Assembly: GCA_025358395.1 (NCBI GenBank)
Contig: JANYJT010000019.1
Coordinates: 1-15,679 of the forward strand
Source: Bacteroidia bacterium
Lineage (GTDB): Bacteria; Bacteroidota; Bacteroidia; Bacteroidales; Prolixibacteraceae
Reading direction: 5' to 3'
Length of the DNA: 15,679 bases
Shown: one piece after another, positions 1-9,019 of the stretch
How positions within the stretch are numbered: position 1 is the stretch's first letter
How the letters are laid out: every line of letters starts with the position of its first letter
Notes under the pieces: model-generated
What the model was told of the DNA's origin: nothing
The model's input: only the letters and a program-made list of their open reading frames with translations
The model's database searches: none
Made by a program: the position numbers and the translations under genes

Positions 1-914
1 CCTCTGGTCAGTATGATCAGATAGAGCAGCACAATAAAAGCGGCAAAAAAGATGCCGTACTCTTCAACGATGATGGCAAAGACGAAATCGTTGTAAGCGG
101 CGCTCATCCTGTTGCTTATATCGCCCTTCCCGACACCTACACCAAAGAAACCGCCGTTATAGATGGCGATCTTGGCAAATTCATCCTGCGTCAGTCCCTC
201 ATCCTGTTTCGGATCTGATCCACTGATGTAACGGTCTATCCTGTTAAAGACAGTTTCCACCCTTGTCCCCTTGTAGATGATCTCAGGCAATTGTCTGCGA
301 ACCAAAAACAGGGATACTGAAACAAGCACGGCTATTATTATTGTACTTACCAGGTACCTTGCGGGAATCTGAGCTACATACATCATGATAAATGCCGTCG
401 ACATCAACAATACCGCAGATGAAAAATTTACCTTGAGAAGCAAGAGTGACAAAAGCAACATGCAGACAATAATTTTTATGAAGGAAGCTCTTTTGGATGC
501 ATCCGTTTCACCCATGTTGGATAAGATCCGGGCAACCCACAATATGACCGCTACTTTTGCCAATTCGGCAGGTTGAAAACTAAAGAATCCCAGTGGGATG
601 GTCCGTCCGGAACCTCTTCCAATTAATATTCCCAGCAGAATGAATCCTACAGCTGCCAACAGAGCCAGATTGGCATATTTGTTGTAATATTTGACCTTTA
701 TGTATTTGATCATAAGCAGGATAAACATAAATCCCCCCAACTGGACCATCACCTGGCGGAAAATATAAAAGGATGTATTGCCATTGGAACGCCTGAACGC
801 AAGGGCTCCCGTCGAACTGTAAACAACAAGAATTGAGATAAAAGACATCAGGAAGATCACGATCCAAATCTTCTTGTCTCCTTTGAGCCTGCTTATGTAA
901 TCACTAAATTTCAT
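1..914 (-). CDS. ftsW: FtsW, septal peptidoglycan glycosyltransferase (SEDS family), 3' end beyond window
   Basis: Polytopic inner-membrane SEDS protein that polymerises lipid II at the division septum together with its partner class B PBP. The frame is open from the ATG at 914 to the left edge, giving 304 residues of a family that is usually about 380-420 long. The start reads MKFSDYISRLKGDKKIWIV, and several hydrophobic segments follow. Family signatures visible are GFFSFQPAELAKVA (the conserved QPSELAK region) near residue 108 and, near residue 250, NGGFFGVGVGKGD followed by YNDFVFAIIVEEYG. These distinguish it from unrelated transporters. RodA is a paralogue, but the position directly after murD in a dcw cluster argues for FtsW. 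It lies 120 bp downstream of murD, the only wide gap in this operon. murG would be expected next, outside the window. Confidence 0.95.
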   Translation of the reverse strand, partial: MKFSDYISRLKGDKKIWIVIFLMSFISILVVYSSTGALAFRRSNGNTSFYIFRQVMVQLGGFMFILLMIKYIKVKYYNKYANLALLAAVGFILLGILIGRGSGRTIPLGFFSFQPAELAKVAVILWVARILSNMGETDASKRASFIKIIVCMLLLSLLLLKVNFSSAVLLMSTAFIMMYVAQIPARYLVSTIIIAVLVSVSLFLVRRQLPEIIYKGTRVETVFNRIDRYISGSDPKQDEGLTQDEFAKIAIYNGGFFGVGVGKGDISNRMSAAYNDFVFAIIVEEYGIFFAAFIVLLYLIILTR

Positions 915-928
915 TTTAAGTATAAAAA

Positions 929-956
929 AGCTGTTAGCTATTGGCTTTTAGCCGTT
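929..956. repeat. Degenerate 7-bp tandem repeat, four units (AGCTNTT type)
   Basis: Four adjoining heptamers read AGCTGTT, AGCTATT, GGCTTTT and AGCCGTT on the plus strand, in the murD-ftsW spacer. Because the units contain GGCT/AGCC and AGCT, the minus-strand transcript can form small stems (GGCT-AAA-AGCC and AGCT-AAC-AGCT), the second followed by six T residues. The repeat is read directly from the sequence. A regulatory role is inference. Confidence 0.7.
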
Positions 957-965
957 AGAAAAAAT

Positions 966-987
966 AAAACTGGCGGTTCTCCGCAAT
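966..987 (-). terminator. Candidate weak hairpin/attenuator between murD and ftsW
   Basis: On the minus strand, GCGG-AGAA-CCGC (a 4-bp GC stem with a tetraloop) is followed by CAG and then TTTTATTTTTT. It resembles a short intrinsic terminator, but the stem is too short for confident termination. If active, it would lower readthrough from the mur genes into ftsW. Confidence 0.3.
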
Positions 988-1005
988 CAAAAATCCAAAA
1001 TCCAA
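985..1005. repeat. Degenerate 7-bp tandem repeat, three units (AATCCAA type)
   Basis: Three adjoining heptamers read AATCAAA, AATCCAA and AATCCAA on the plus strand, and a partial ATCCAAG follows one unit further on at 1013-1019. It has the same 7-bp period as the tract at 929-956 but a different unit sequence. Both lie in the murD-ftsW spacer. Confidence 0.65.
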
Positions 1006-1034
1006 CATTGTCATCCAAGTTGCTCTTCTCAATA

Positions 1035-2375
1035 TTATAAATTTCTGACGGCCTCTTTGAACTGGCGGCCGCGGTCCTCATAATTTTTAAACAGATCGAA
1101 ACTGGCGCATGCAGGTGACAGCAGCACCGAATCACCTTTGGCAGCAAGAAAATAGGAGCTACGCACTGCTTCTTCCATGCTCCTTGTTTCAACAATTTCG
1201 ATCCCAAAATCTTTGAATGCCTCCTTGATCTTACTATTATCCACGCCAATACAGACTATAGCCTTGACCTTCTCCCTGACAAGATCGTAAAGCTGTGTAT
1301 AATCGTTTCCCTTGTCAATGCCGCCAACAAGCCAGATCACTTTCGTCGACATGCTTTCAAGCGCATACCACACTGAGTTGACATTTGTCGCTTTGGAGTC
1401 GTTGATAAACTCAATTTCATGTACCCTCATGAAACGCTCCAGACGATGCTCAACACCCTGGAAGTCGCTCAGACACTCACGGATATCATCTTTCCGGAGT
1501 TTCAGTACCATGCCGGAAATTCCGGCTGCCATTGAGTTGTTTACATTGTGTTTTCCTTGTAGTGCCAGTTCTAAAATTGTCATATCGAAAATATTATTGT
1601 GTACATTTAGTTTCATTTTGTCCCCTTCTATCCATCCGCCGGTTGAAAGCGGATGAGCCAAGGAAAAGGGAAGTTTCATAGCCGGAAGGCTCCTTTTTGC
1701 AAGCTCTTCAGCGATCACAGGGTCATCATCGTTGTAGATGAAGAAATCTTCGTTGGTCTGGTTCTGAACAATCCTGAATTTTGAATCAGTATAGTTCTGC
1801 ATATCGTAATTGTACCTGTCAAGATGATCAGGAGTAATGTTGGTCAGAATGGCAATGTTGGCCCGGAAATCAAACATTCCATCCAGCTGAAAACTGGATA
1901 TTTCCAGCACATAATGATCGAAATCTTCTTCAGCTACCTGACGGGCAAAGCTTTTGCCGATGTTGCCGGCCAGGCCAACTTTCAATCCGGCTCTTTTGAG
2001 CAGATCATAAGTCAGCAGAGTAGTAGTAGTCTTTCCGTTGCTGCCGGTGATGCAGATGGTTTTAGCATTGGTGTATCTTCCGGCGAATTCAATTTCCGAA
2101 ATGATCTGAACTCCCTCATGAACGAGTGATTTGATGATAGGGGCCTTATCCGGGATACCGGGACTTTTCACCACCAGATCGGCATTCAAAATCAGTTCGG
2201 GAGTATGTTTCAACTCTTCAAATGGAATTCCACGTCCAATAAGTTCGGCTTTGTGCGGCTCCTGAATGGAACCAAGATCGGAGACAAAGGTCTCGTAACC
2301 CCTGGCCATGCCAAGAATTGCCGCACCTGTGCCACTCTCTCCTCCACCCAGTATGACCAACCGATTCTTTGCCAT
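1035..2375 (-). CDS. murD: MurD, UDP-N-acetylmuramoyl-L-alanine:D-glutamate ligase
   Basis: Cytoplasmic ATP-dependent Mur ligase that adds D-glutamate to UDP-MurNAc-L-Ala. The 446 residues match the family length. A Rossmann-like N-terminal domain starts with LVILGGGESGTG (residues 6-17). The central ATPase domain has the P-loop TGSNGKTTTT (110-119), the ISSFQLD segment (159-165) and TPDHLDR (181-187). The C-terminal domain has GKHNVNN (274-280), GVEHRLE (307-313), NDSKATN (325-331) and the late LSPACASFD. The Ser-Phe-Gln-Leu and SPACASFD motifs are MurD-specific and separate it from MurC, MurE and MurF. The ATG at 2375 follows the mraY stop by 2 bp, so the genes are probably translationally linked. 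The stop is TAA. Confidence 0.97.
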   Translation of the reverse strand: MAKNRLVILGGGESGTGAAILGMARGYETFVSDLGSIQEPHKAELIGRGIPFEELKHTPELILNADLVVKSPGIPDKAPIIKSLVHEGVQIISEIEFAGRYTNAKTICITGSNGKTTTTLLTYDLLKRAGLKVGLAGNIGKSFARQVAEEDFDHYVLEISSFQLDGMFDFRANIAILTNITPDHLDRYNYDMQNYTDSKFRIVQNQTNEDFFIYNDDDPVIAEELAKRSLPAMKLPFSLAHPLSTGGWIEGDKMKLNVHNNIFDMTILELALQGKHNVNNSMAAGISGMVLKLRKDDIRECLSDFQGVEHRLERFMRVHEIEFINDSKATNVNSVWYALESMSTKVIWLVGGIDKGNDYTQLYDLVREKVKAIVCIGVDNSKIKEAFKDFGIEIVETRSMEEAVRSSYFLAAKGDSVLLSPACASFDLFKNYEDRGRQFKEAVRNL

Positions 2376-2377
2376 AA

Positions 2378-3628
2378 CTATCTGACTTTGAGCGTTGCAA
2401 TGGTTAATACAGACAAAATGATCCCAACAATCCAGAAACGTATGACAATTTTCGCCTCAGGAAAACCCTTCTTCTGGAAATGATGGTGAAGGGGAGCCAT
2501 CAGGAAGACCCTTCTTCCTTCTCCATATCTGATTCTTGTGTATTTAAACCAAAGTACCTGGATCATGACCGAAAGATTTTCGATCAAAAAGATGCCGCAT
2601 AACAGCGGAATAAGGATCTCTTTGCGGATGATGATGGCAAAGACGGCCAGGATTCCACCGAGTGAGAGACTTCCGGTATCACCCATAAATACCTGTGCCG
2701 GGTATGAATTGTACCACAAAAACCCGATGCATGCCCCGATAAACGCGGAAATAAAGACAGTGAGCTCTCCGGTGAAGGGGATATACATGATGTTCAGGTA
2801 TCCGGCATAGATGAAGTTACCACTGAGGTAGGCAAAGACGCCCAGGGTGGTCCCGCTGATGGCCGACACCCCCGTGGCCAGCCCATCCAGTCCGTCTGTG
2901 AGATTTGCGCCATTTGATACTGCCGTAATGATGAAAATGATAATGAGGGCATAGAGAAACCAGACAACCTTGTCGGCATATTTGCCTGTAAAACTTACCA
3001 GGACTTTGTAATCAAACTGGTGATTCTTGATGAAAGGAAGGGTAGTCTCCGTCGACTTATGATCAACTGTTACCTGGCGCACCTCTTTCTTACCGGTGGT
3101 CGGATTGACAACTGATTCGGTCTTAACACGTCCGTTTGGAAGATATACCTGATCTCGAACGATCACATCGCTGCTGAAATAAAGCGTTCCGGCTACGACC
3201 AATCCAAGCAACACCTGACCCATGATTTTAAACCTGCCTGCCAGACCTTGCTTGTCTTTCAGAAACACTTTGATGTAGTCGTCGATAAAGCCGATCACCC
3301 CCAGCCAGATGGTGGCGATGATCATCAGGATGATGTACACATTATCCAGTTTTGCAAAAAGCAGGACAGGAATAAGGATCGAGGCAAGAATGATGATTCC
3401 GCCCATCGTTGGCGTACCCTTTTTTTGCATTTGGCCTTCAAGACCAAGATCACGTATCTCTTCACCAATCTGTTGGCGCTGCAGCACTTTAATGACTTTC
3501 TTTCCCCAAATGGTTGATATAAAAAGTGCGGCAATCACTGCCATGGCAGAACGGAAAGAGATGTATTCAAACATCCTGGCACCGGGTATGTCAAATTTTT
3601 CGAGGTAACTAAAGAGGTAATATAACAT
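2378..3628 (-). CDS. mraY: MraY, phospho-N-acetylmuramoyl-pentapeptide transferase
   Basis: Integral membrane enzyme that transfers phospho-MurNAc-pentapeptide to undecaprenyl phosphate, making lipid I. Catalytic signatures present: the Asp-Asp pair D116-D117 in [17 protein letters not shown] (242-253), [12 protein letters not shown] (314-325, containing D317) and the triple histidine of [12 protein letters not shown] (377-388). At 416 residues it is longer than the roughly 360-residue proteobacterial enzyme. The extra length is a hydrophilic insert at about residues 152-215 between two membrane segments, which I recall as usual for Bacteroidota MraY. The gene starts 5 bp after the murE stop and ends with TAG, so TAG is used as a normal stop here. 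No murF lies between murE and mraY. Confidence 0.97.
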   Translation of the reverse strand: MLYYLFSYLEKFDIPGARMFEYISFRSAMAVIAALFISTIWGKKVIKVLQRQQIGEEIRDLGLEGQMQKKGTPTMGGIIILASILIPVLLFAKLDNVYIILMIIATIWLGVIGFIDDYIKVFLKDKQGLAGRFKIMGQVLLGLVVAGTLYFSSDVIVRDQVYLPNGRVKTESVVNPTTGKKEVRQVTVDHKSTETTLPFIKNHQFDYKVLVSFTGKYADKVVWFLYALIIIFIITAVSNGANLTDGLDGLATGVSAISGTTLGVFAYLSGNFIYAGYLNIMYIPFTGELTVFISAFIGACIGFLWYNSYPAQVFMGDTGSLSLGGILAVFAIIIRKEILIPLLCGIFLIENLSVMIQVLWFKYTRIRYGEGRRVFLMAPLHHHFQKKGFPEAKIVIRFWIVGIILSVLTIATLKVR

Positions 3629-3633
3629 GAGGT

Positions 3634-5100
3634 TTAGTTTAGCGTGGACGTATTGAAAATTTCTTTTACAATTTCACGGTCGTCGAAATGGTATTTTATG
3701 CCTTTGATCTCCTGGTAATCTTCATGACCCTTTCCTGCAATAAGGATAATATCCCCCTGGTGGGCCATCATGCATGCAGTTCGGATGGCCTCTTTCCTAT
3801 TGGTGATGGCCACTACTTTATGCAGCATTCCGACCGGTACGCCTGCCATCATGTCTGCAATGATCTGATCCGGTTCCTCCGACCGCGGATTATCCGATGT
3901 CAGGATGACCCTGTCGCAGGCCTGCACTGCTTCGGCTGCCATTTCAGGTCTTTTTGTTTTGTCGCGATCGCCGCCGGCTCCTACCACACAAAAGACCTGT
4001 TGATCGCCGGTTCTGGCATCGTTGATGGTAGAGAGTACATTCTTGAGTGCATCGGGTGTGTGAGCATAATCGACTACCGCGAAATAGCCCACCGGTGAAC
4101 GGAATATTTCGAACCGGCCATCTACGGGTTTCAACAGACTCATGACCCTCAGTACCTCCTCACTTTCAGCTCCAAGAAGCATTGCTGAGGCATAGACTGC
4201 CAACAGATTGTAGGCGTTGAAATTTCCGGCAAAATGATTCCAGAACTCTTTCCCGTTGATGCTGAGGAGCATTCCGTCAAAGTGACTCTCGATCACTTTT
4301 ACTTTGAAATCGGCCATGGTTCGGGCAGAGTAGGTATATTTTCTTGCTTTGCAATTTTGCAGCATGACCATGCCGTTTTTGTCATCCGCATTGGTCAGGG
4401 CAAAGGCTTCCGGGGCAAGCTGATCGAAGAACCGCTTCTTGGCATCGCGGTATTCTGCAAAAGTCTTGTGGTAATCGAGGTGGTCGTGCGTCAGGTTACT
4501 GAAAATGGCGCCATCGAATGAAATTCCTGCAATCCTCTGCTGGTCAATGGCATGAGAGCTGACCTCCATAAAACAGTGCGTACAGCCGGCAGCCACCATT
4601 TCAGCCATGGCAGACTGAATCTTCAATGCATCAGGTGTTGTGTGCGTGGCAACCGATTTGTTCACACCGATGTAATTACAAACCGTAGAGAAGAGACCGC
4701 TGGTATGACCCAAAGCGGTAAATAATCTGTACAAAAGTGTGGCAGTTGTGGTTTTTCCATTGGTTCCGGTGACACCGACGACTTTCATTTTTTGGGATGG
4801 ATGGCCATAAAAATTGGCTGCCACCAATCCCAGCGCGGATACGGAATCAGCAGCGACAATCCAGGTAACTGAAGGATGCGGGTTTACGGGCAATGTGTTG
4901 CACAAAACGGCGACAGCGCCTTTCTCCAGGGCTGAAGGTATGTATTGGTGCCCATCAGCATGCGTCCCGGACATCGCCACGAAGAGCGTTCCAGTAGTGA
5001 CCTGGCGAGAATCAAATGCAATGCCGGAGATCTCAATATCCGTTTTCCCGGTTATTGACAATCCGCTTATCCCTGAAAGTATGTCAACTAATTGCATCAT
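3634..5100 (-). CDS. murE: MurE, UDP-MurNAc-tripeptide synthetase, probably meso-diaminopimelate-adding
   Basis: Cytoplasmic ATP-dependent ligase that adds the third peptide residue to UDP-MurNAc-L-Ala-D-Glu. The 488 residues match the family. The P-loop [11 protein letters not shown] is at 109-119, TTPDA at 154-158, EVSSHAI at 179-185 and LTHDHLDYH at 203-211. K221 in YRDAKKRFF fits the carbamylated lysine position. The C-terminal substrate motif is DNPRSEEP (403-410). The DNPR form is the one associated with meso-diaminopimelate, as against the DDNPA-type seen in lysine-adding enzymes, so a DAP-type peptidoglycan is expected. [12 protein letters not shown] (375-386) and AGKGHEDYQ (455-463) complete the family signature. 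The ATG at 5100 lies 1 bp after the pbp stop. Confidence 0.97.
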   Translation of the reverse strand: MMQLVDILSGISGLSITGKTDIEISGIAFDSRQVTTGTLFVAMSGTHADGHQYIPSALEKGAVAVLCNTLPVNPHPSVTWIVAADSVSALGLVAANFYGHPSQKMKVVGVTGTNGKTTTATLLYRLFTALGHTSGLFSTVCNYIGVNKSVATHTTPDALKIQSAMAEMVAAGCTHCFMEVSSHAIDQQRIAGISFDGAIFSNLTHDHLDYHKTFAEYRDAKKRFFDQLAPEAFALTNADDKNGMVMLQNCKARKYTYSARTMADFKVKVIESHFDGMLLSINGKEFWNHFAGNFNAYNLLAVYASAMLLGAESEEVLRVMSLLKPVDGRFEIFRSPVGYFAVVDYAHTPDALKNVLSTINDARTGDQQVFCVVGAGGDRDKTKRPEMAAEAVQACDRVILTSDNPRSEEPDQIIADMMAGVPVGMLHKVVAITNRKEAIRTACMMAHQGDIILIAGKGHEDYQEIKGIKYHFDDREIVKEIFNTSTLN

Positions 5101-5101
5101 C

Positions 5102-7234
5102 TTATCCCAATGTTATTACGATATTTTGTCCTCTTCTCATTCGGTCGCCTGCCCTCAATGACTGCGATTTAACCCTGCCAAATCCGCGAAGCGAGACCCG
5201 CAGTCCTGATTTTTCAAGCAGGTAGACGGCATCCGTCACACCCATTCCCTTCACATTCGGGATCACATCAGGCTTAAGTTCCCTGCTGGTCACCGAGACA
5301 CCATCCTCTTCGCGATTGGCCTCCACCCATTCTGATTTGTAAAAGCTCCAGCCATTCATGATACCAAGATCATTCAAGACTTTGGCAATGTCTTTCTTCC
5401 GTCCGGCAGCCAGTCCCGGGAAATCTTCCTTTACTTCGGTGACCGGATAATTGAAATCATTATCCTTGCCAAGCTCATAGGCATACACATAATCAGCTAT
5501 TTGCTTGAAAACCGGTCCGGCAACCGATGCGCCGTAATAGTCGCCCAACGGATGATTGATCACGACAATGCACGAGTACTTGGGATCATCAGCCGGAAAA
5601 TAACCGGCAAAAGATGCCTGATAAACCTTTCTCCCATTGCGGCTATAGCCTTCATTTCTGTTGGCAACCTGCGCTGTACCCGTCTTTCCGGCAATTTTAT
5701 AATTCGAAGCCTGCAAACCTTTTCCCGTGCCACGCTCAATGACTCCTTCCATCATGGAACGTGCCTGGCGAAGGGTTCTGTTCGAGCATATGGACCGGAT
5801 CAGGGTTTTATTTCCAAAGCTTTCGCGGATTTCGCCCTCTTCGGTTACCGCCTTCACCAGCCGGGGTTGCATCATGCGGCCATTGTTAGCTACGGCATTG
5901 TAAAATGCTAGAATCTGGATTGGGGTAAGGCGCATCTCATATCCGTATGAAATCTGGGTCATACTCACCCCCGACCACGTTTTTTCACCCGGGTGATTGA
6001 TATACGGTTCACTTTCCCCACTGATGCCAACTTTAATCGGAACATCCAGTCCGAATTGGTGAATCCGATCAAAAAAATTCTCCTCTTCACCGGCATAGTT
6101 CTGTGTGATCAATTTGGCTACTCCAATGTTTGAGGATACTTCAAAAACATGTTTGGCCGTGATTTTATGGTATCCGCCTGTCTTCTCGTGATCTGAATCC
6201 GTCACCTTCCATTTCTTGTTCACCCAGACCCCATTGCCCGTATCCACTACCGTGGAAGTATCTATTTTGCCATCCTCCATGGCGGCCATCAGGGAAGCTA
6301 GTTTGAAGGTTGATCCGGGGTCTGTGCTGCCGGCTGCACCGAGTGCATAGTTCTGGTATCCCTGAACGAGCTGCCCTCCGCTGTTGCGTCCATAATTGGC
6401 AATGGCTTTGATATCGCCGGTTTTGACCTCCATCAGGATCGCGGTTCCATATTTTGCCCTTGTTTTCTCCAGCATTCGTCGAAGTGAGTAAGAGACCTGA
6501 TCCTGCATTTTAACATCCAGCGTGGTGATCAAATCCCAGCCATCTGTAGGCTCATCCAGGCGAACATCCATGGTGCGGCCGGATACGTTCTCCTTTATTG
6601 CCAGTCCTGCACCCCCTTTCAATGTCTCTTCGAAGGATTCCTCCAGTCCAAAAGCGCCTACCTGTGCCGGGTTGCCATCAGAAACTCCCTCTTTCATCTT
6701 GCCAAGAGTCCTGCTTTCCAGATTCCCCAACGGATAAATCCGCTCATAATCCTGCCCGGTAATGAGACCGCCTTTGAACTGACCTTTTCTGAAAATCGGA
6801 AAGTGCTTGATCTTCTGAAGTCCATCATAATCGACCTTTCTGGAAGAGATCAGGAAATATTTATCACCTTTTCGGTAAGCATCTGTCAGGGCACGACGAT
6901 AGGCAGAGGCCGGTTTATCCCGGAAGAACCGGGAAAGCATCAGGGACAGGGAGTCAACATCGCGTGCAAAATAATTTTTCAAGGGAGGAACGCTCAAATC
7001 CATTCTAAGGCTGTAATGTGGAATCGAAGCGGCCAGCGGACTCCCATCTGCAGCGCAAATAGTTCCGCGTCTGGCTTGCACAGGGATCTCCACATCGGCA
7101 AAAATCTTGCTTTTCTCGCTCCATTTTGGAGAAAACTGGATCTTGACCAGGAGAAAAAGTATCCACAAGACGGCAATGATGATCCCGAAATAGACCACCT
7201 TAAACCTGTTCAATATGCCTTGCTTAATCTCCAT
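5102..7234 (-). CDS. ftsI: FtsI-type class B penicillin-binding protein with C-terminal PASTA domain
   Basis: Septal transpeptidase that cross-links new peptidoglycan and works with FtsW. The 710 residues comprise a short cytoplasmic tail, one membrane anchor (about 13-32), a PBP dimerisation domain (about 50-220, including RRGTICAADG), a transpeptidase domain (about 260-590) and one PASTA domain (about 650-710, beginning DVIPNVKGMGVTDAV). All three active-site motifs are intact: SxxK as S308-T-F-K311, SSN at 367-369 and KTGT at 517-520. The length exceeds the proteobacterial FtsI (about 590) because of the PASTA tail. The start codon overlaps the preceding ftsL-like stop as TAATG, which argues for translational coupling. 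Spo-type or elongation PBPs are the alternative, but dcw position favours division. Confidence 0.95.
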   Translation of the reverse strand: MEIKQGILNRFKVVYFGIIIAVLWILFLLVKIQFSPKWSEKSKIFADVEIPVQARRGTICAADGSPLAASIPHYSLRMDLSVPPLKNYFARDVDSLSLMLSRFFRDKPASAYRRALTDAYRKGDKYFLISSRKVDYDGLQKIKHFPIFRKGQFKGGLITGQDYERIYPLGNLESRTLGKMKEGVSDGNPAQVGAFGLEESFEETLKGGAGLAIKENVSGRTMDVRLDEPTDGWDLITTLDVKMQDQVSYSLRRMLEKTRAKYGTAILMEVKTGDIKAIANYGRNSGGQLVQGYQNYALGAAGSTDPGSTFKLASLMAAMEDGKIDTSTVVDTGNGVWVNKKWKVTDSDHEKTGGYHKITAKHVFEVSSNIGVAKLITQNYAGEEENFFDRIHQFGLDVPIKVGISGESEPYINHPGEKTWSGVSMTQISYGYEMRLTPIQILAFYNAVANNGRMMQPRLVKAVTEEGEIRESFGNKTLIRSICSNRTLRQARSMMEGVIERGTGKGLQASNYKIAGKTGTAQVANRNEGYSRNGRKVYQASFAGYFPADDPKYSCIVVINHPLGDYYGASVAGPVFKQIADYVYAYELGKDNDFNYPVTEVKEDFPGLAAGRKKDIAKVLNDLGIMNGWSFYKSEWVEANREEDGVSVTSRELKPDVIPNVKGMGVTDAVYLLEKSGLRVSLRGFGRVKSQSLRAGDRMRRGQNIVITLG

Positions 7235-7578
7235 TACTCAATTTTATCTACATAAATTCTTCTGGGCGGAATCTTGGAGGTCTCCAATCCAAGGTTGCTG
7301 TTCTTAATTCTGTCAAGAATCTCGGAAGGTCGTGTCAACTTAATCACCTCAGCGGCCACAGCGATAGAGTGTGCCCTCAACTCTTTCACATCCTTCTCCA
7401 TCGTGTCTACTTCCCGCAAAACTTTGGCGGTTTTGTACCTGACGGTGATATTTGCCAGCAACATCAGGAAAATGACGAACAGCAAAAGCTTGTTTCTGAC
7501 GAACAGTTCACTCTCGAAAAACTGACCATTCAGCAGTTCGCCCAGGTTAAACTTTATTTTTTTCTTAGGCTCTTCCAT
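7234..7578 (-). CDS. FtsL-like cell division protein (Bacteroidota type)
   Basis: Small bitopic membrane protein of 114 residues. It has a charged cytoplasmic N-terminus rich in Lys and Glu (about 1-28), a single hydrophobic helix (about 31-46, LLLFVIFLMLLANITV) and a periplasmic, heptad-compatible coiled-coil segment (about 52-75), then PSEILDRIKN and a basic tail. Primary sequence is weakly conserved in FtsL, so assignment rests on architecture plus position between rsmH and ftsI, where FtsL normally sits. FtsL bridges FtsB/FtsQ to FtsW-FtsI. The start overlaps the rsmH stop (TGATG) and the stop overlaps the pbp start (TAATG), so all three are probably translated in a coupled fashion. Confidence 0.85.
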   Translation of the reverse strand: MEEPKKKIKFNLGELLNGQFFESELFVRNKLLLFVIFLMLLANITVRYKTAKVLREVDTMEKDVKELRAHSIAVAAEVIKLTRPSEILDRIKNSNLGLETSKIPPRRIYVDKIE

Positions 7579-8480
7579 CAGGCTCTTTTTTGGGCTATTC
7601 GTAATCTTGCACTGCGGGCCCTGGGATTTCTGGCCGTCTCATGATCGTCAGGAACAATAACTTTCCTGGTGATTACCTCCAGCGGAAGGTGATAATGACC
7701 GAAGAAATCCTGCTCACTCTTTCCGTCGATCCGACCCGAACGCATGAAATTCTTGACCATCCGGTCTTCCAAAGAGTGGTAAGAAATGACCACCAGCCTT
7801 CCTCCGGGATTAAGTAATTCCAGCGTACTCTCCAGAAATTTTTCAAGGGCTTCCATTTCATTATTCACCTCGATGCGCAGCGCCTGAAATACCTGAGCCA
7901 GGTATTTTTTCTCCACTCTCGCAGGAACGCAGCGGGAGATGACATTCAAAAATTGTTGTATTGTGGTGATTTTTTCAGAAGCCCTTGCCTGCTCGATGGT
8001 CTGGGCCAGGTTCCGCCAGTTTTGGATCTCTCCGTATTCCCTGAATATTTCACCCAGTTTGGAAACATCGTAATCGTTGATCACTTTGACGGCATCTTTC
8101 CCGGCCGACTGGTTCATGCGCATATCGAGTTTTCCGTCGAAACGGAATGAGAAACCGCGGTCGGGCTGGTCAAAATCGTGGGAGGAGACGCCCAGATCAG
8201 CCAGGATGCCATCTACTTTGGAAATATCATGGTAACGAAGAAAGTTCTTGAGGAATTTGAAGTTGTGGTTGACAAATATGAGTCGTTCATCGTCGATCAG
8301 GTTTTCCAAGGCATCTTCATCCTGATCGAAAGCGACAAGTTTACCTCCCTGTAGTCGTTCGAGAATTCGCCGGGAGTGCCCGCCGCCGCCGTAAGTAACA
8401 TCCACGTAGATGCCGTCGGGCTGCAGGTTAAGTCCGTCGATGCTCTCATCAAGCAAGACCGGTGTATGATATTCACTCAT
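7578..8480 (-). CDS. rsmH: RsmH (MraW), 16S rRNA (cytosine-1402-N4)-methyltransferase
   Basis: S-adenosylmethionine-dependent methyltransferase that modifies C1402 in the decoding region of 16S rRNA. The 300 residues match the family. Near the N-terminus are HTPVLLDE (5-12), the SAM-binding DVTYGGGGHSRRIL (27-40) and the acidic FDQDEDALEN (51-60). A later signature is DLGVSSHDFDQPDRGFSFR (about 95-113) and the C-terminal VVISYHSLEDRMVK is also typical. It is the second gene of the cluster, starting 18 bp after the mraZ stop, and overlaps the ftsL-like start by one base. The stop is TGA, a normal stop in this genome. Confidence 0.97.
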   Translation of the reverse strand: MSEYHTPVLLDESIDGLNLQPDGIYVDVTYGGGGHSRRILERLQGGKLVAFDQDEDALENLIDDERLIFVNHNFKFLKNFLRYHDISKVDGILADLGVSSHDFDQPDRGFSFRFDGKLDMRMNQSAGKDAVKVINDYDVSKLGEIFREYGEIQNWRNLAQTIEQARASEKITTIQQFLNVISRCVPARVEKKYLAQVFQALRIEVNNEMEALEKFLESTLELLNPGGRLVVISYHSLEDRMVKNFMRSGRIDGKSEQDFFGHYHLPLEVITRKVIVPDDHETARNPRARSARLRIAQKRA

Positions 8481-8498
8481 GCGACGAATGTTACGTTG

Positions 8499-8960
8499 TT
8501 AAAAATTATCCATCGGTCCGCCAAGCAGTTCTCTGTACAACCTGGTGTATTCTTCATCGCTAAGCCTTGAAGCCTGGTGCCTGGATGGTTCCCAAAGCCT
8601 CATCCGCGTTCCCTGTCCGGTAAAGACTGCCTCTTTGATTATTCCAGCATGTTGAAGCATCTCATCGGGAATGTTCAGTCGACCGTTCTCTGCCATCGTC
8701 ACAGTCACAACGTCCTCATAATACCTCGACAGCATTTTGCTGTGAACCGGATTATCCACATTGAGCCGCTTCATGATGCTTTCAACTTTCGTCAGCCAGG
8801 TAGCATGCGGATAAATGTTCAAACAGCGGTCATAAACATCCTTTTCAACAACAAATTGCGGCTCAAGCGCGTTTCCCATCTCCTTTTTAAATGGAGCAGG
8901 AAGTACGATACGCCCTTTGGCATCTACTGTTGCACTGTATTTGTTTGAAAAGGAGATCAT
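8499..8960 (-). CDS. mraZ: MraZ, dcw-cluster transcriptional regulator
   Basis: DNA-binding regulator with two tandem SpoVT/AbrB-like (swapped-hairpin) domains, about residues 5-50 and 82-125. The core motifs are DAKGRIVLPAPFK (13-25) and ENGRLNIPDEM. The 153 residues match the family. In studied bacteria MraZ oligomerises into rings and binds short direct repeats upstream of its own gene, usually repressing the cluster. The start at 8960 is supported by an AAAGG purine run 5 bp upstream and by the conserved N-terminus. Four 10-bp direct repeats lie 41-80 bp upstream of the start and overlap the likely promoter, which fits autoregulation. Confidence 0.96.
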   Translation of the reverse strand: MISFSNKYSATVDAKGRIVLPAPFKKEMGNALEPQFVVEKDVYDRCLNIYPHATWLTKVESIMKRLNVDNPVHSKMLSRYYEDVVTVTMAENGRLNIPDEMLQHAGIIKEAVFTGQGTRMRLWEPSRHQASRLSDEEYTRLYRELLGGPMDNF

Positions 8961-8988
8961 TTTTACCTTTCAGGTGATTATTAGGATG

Positions 8989-9019
8989 TAAAGATAATCA
9001 TTATTACACTTTATGACAA
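8989..9019 (-). promoter_or_regulatory. Probable promoter of the mraZ/dcw operon
   Basis: On the minus strand, TATCTTTA at 8996-8989 matches the Bacteroidota -7 consensus TAnnTTTG with one mismatch. A -33-like TTG lies at 9019-9017, 20 bp upstream, which fits the usual 19-21 bp spacing. The mraZ start lies about 20 bp beyond the predicted transcription start. The -33 element falls inside the second plus-strand unit of the operator repeats. Confidence 0.5.

Noticed and set aside
385..576. Plus-strand small open frame within ftsW
   Set aside because: Antisense to the membrane segments of ftsW, with no supporting signal.
3688..4098. Plus-strand open frame opposite murE
   Set aside because: Antisense shadow of conserved MurE C-terminal sequence.
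6803..7255. Long plus-strand open frame of about 150 codons opposite the pbp gene
   Set aside because: It is antisense to the conserved PBP N-terminal region, has no recognisable domain, and is a shadow of a real gene.
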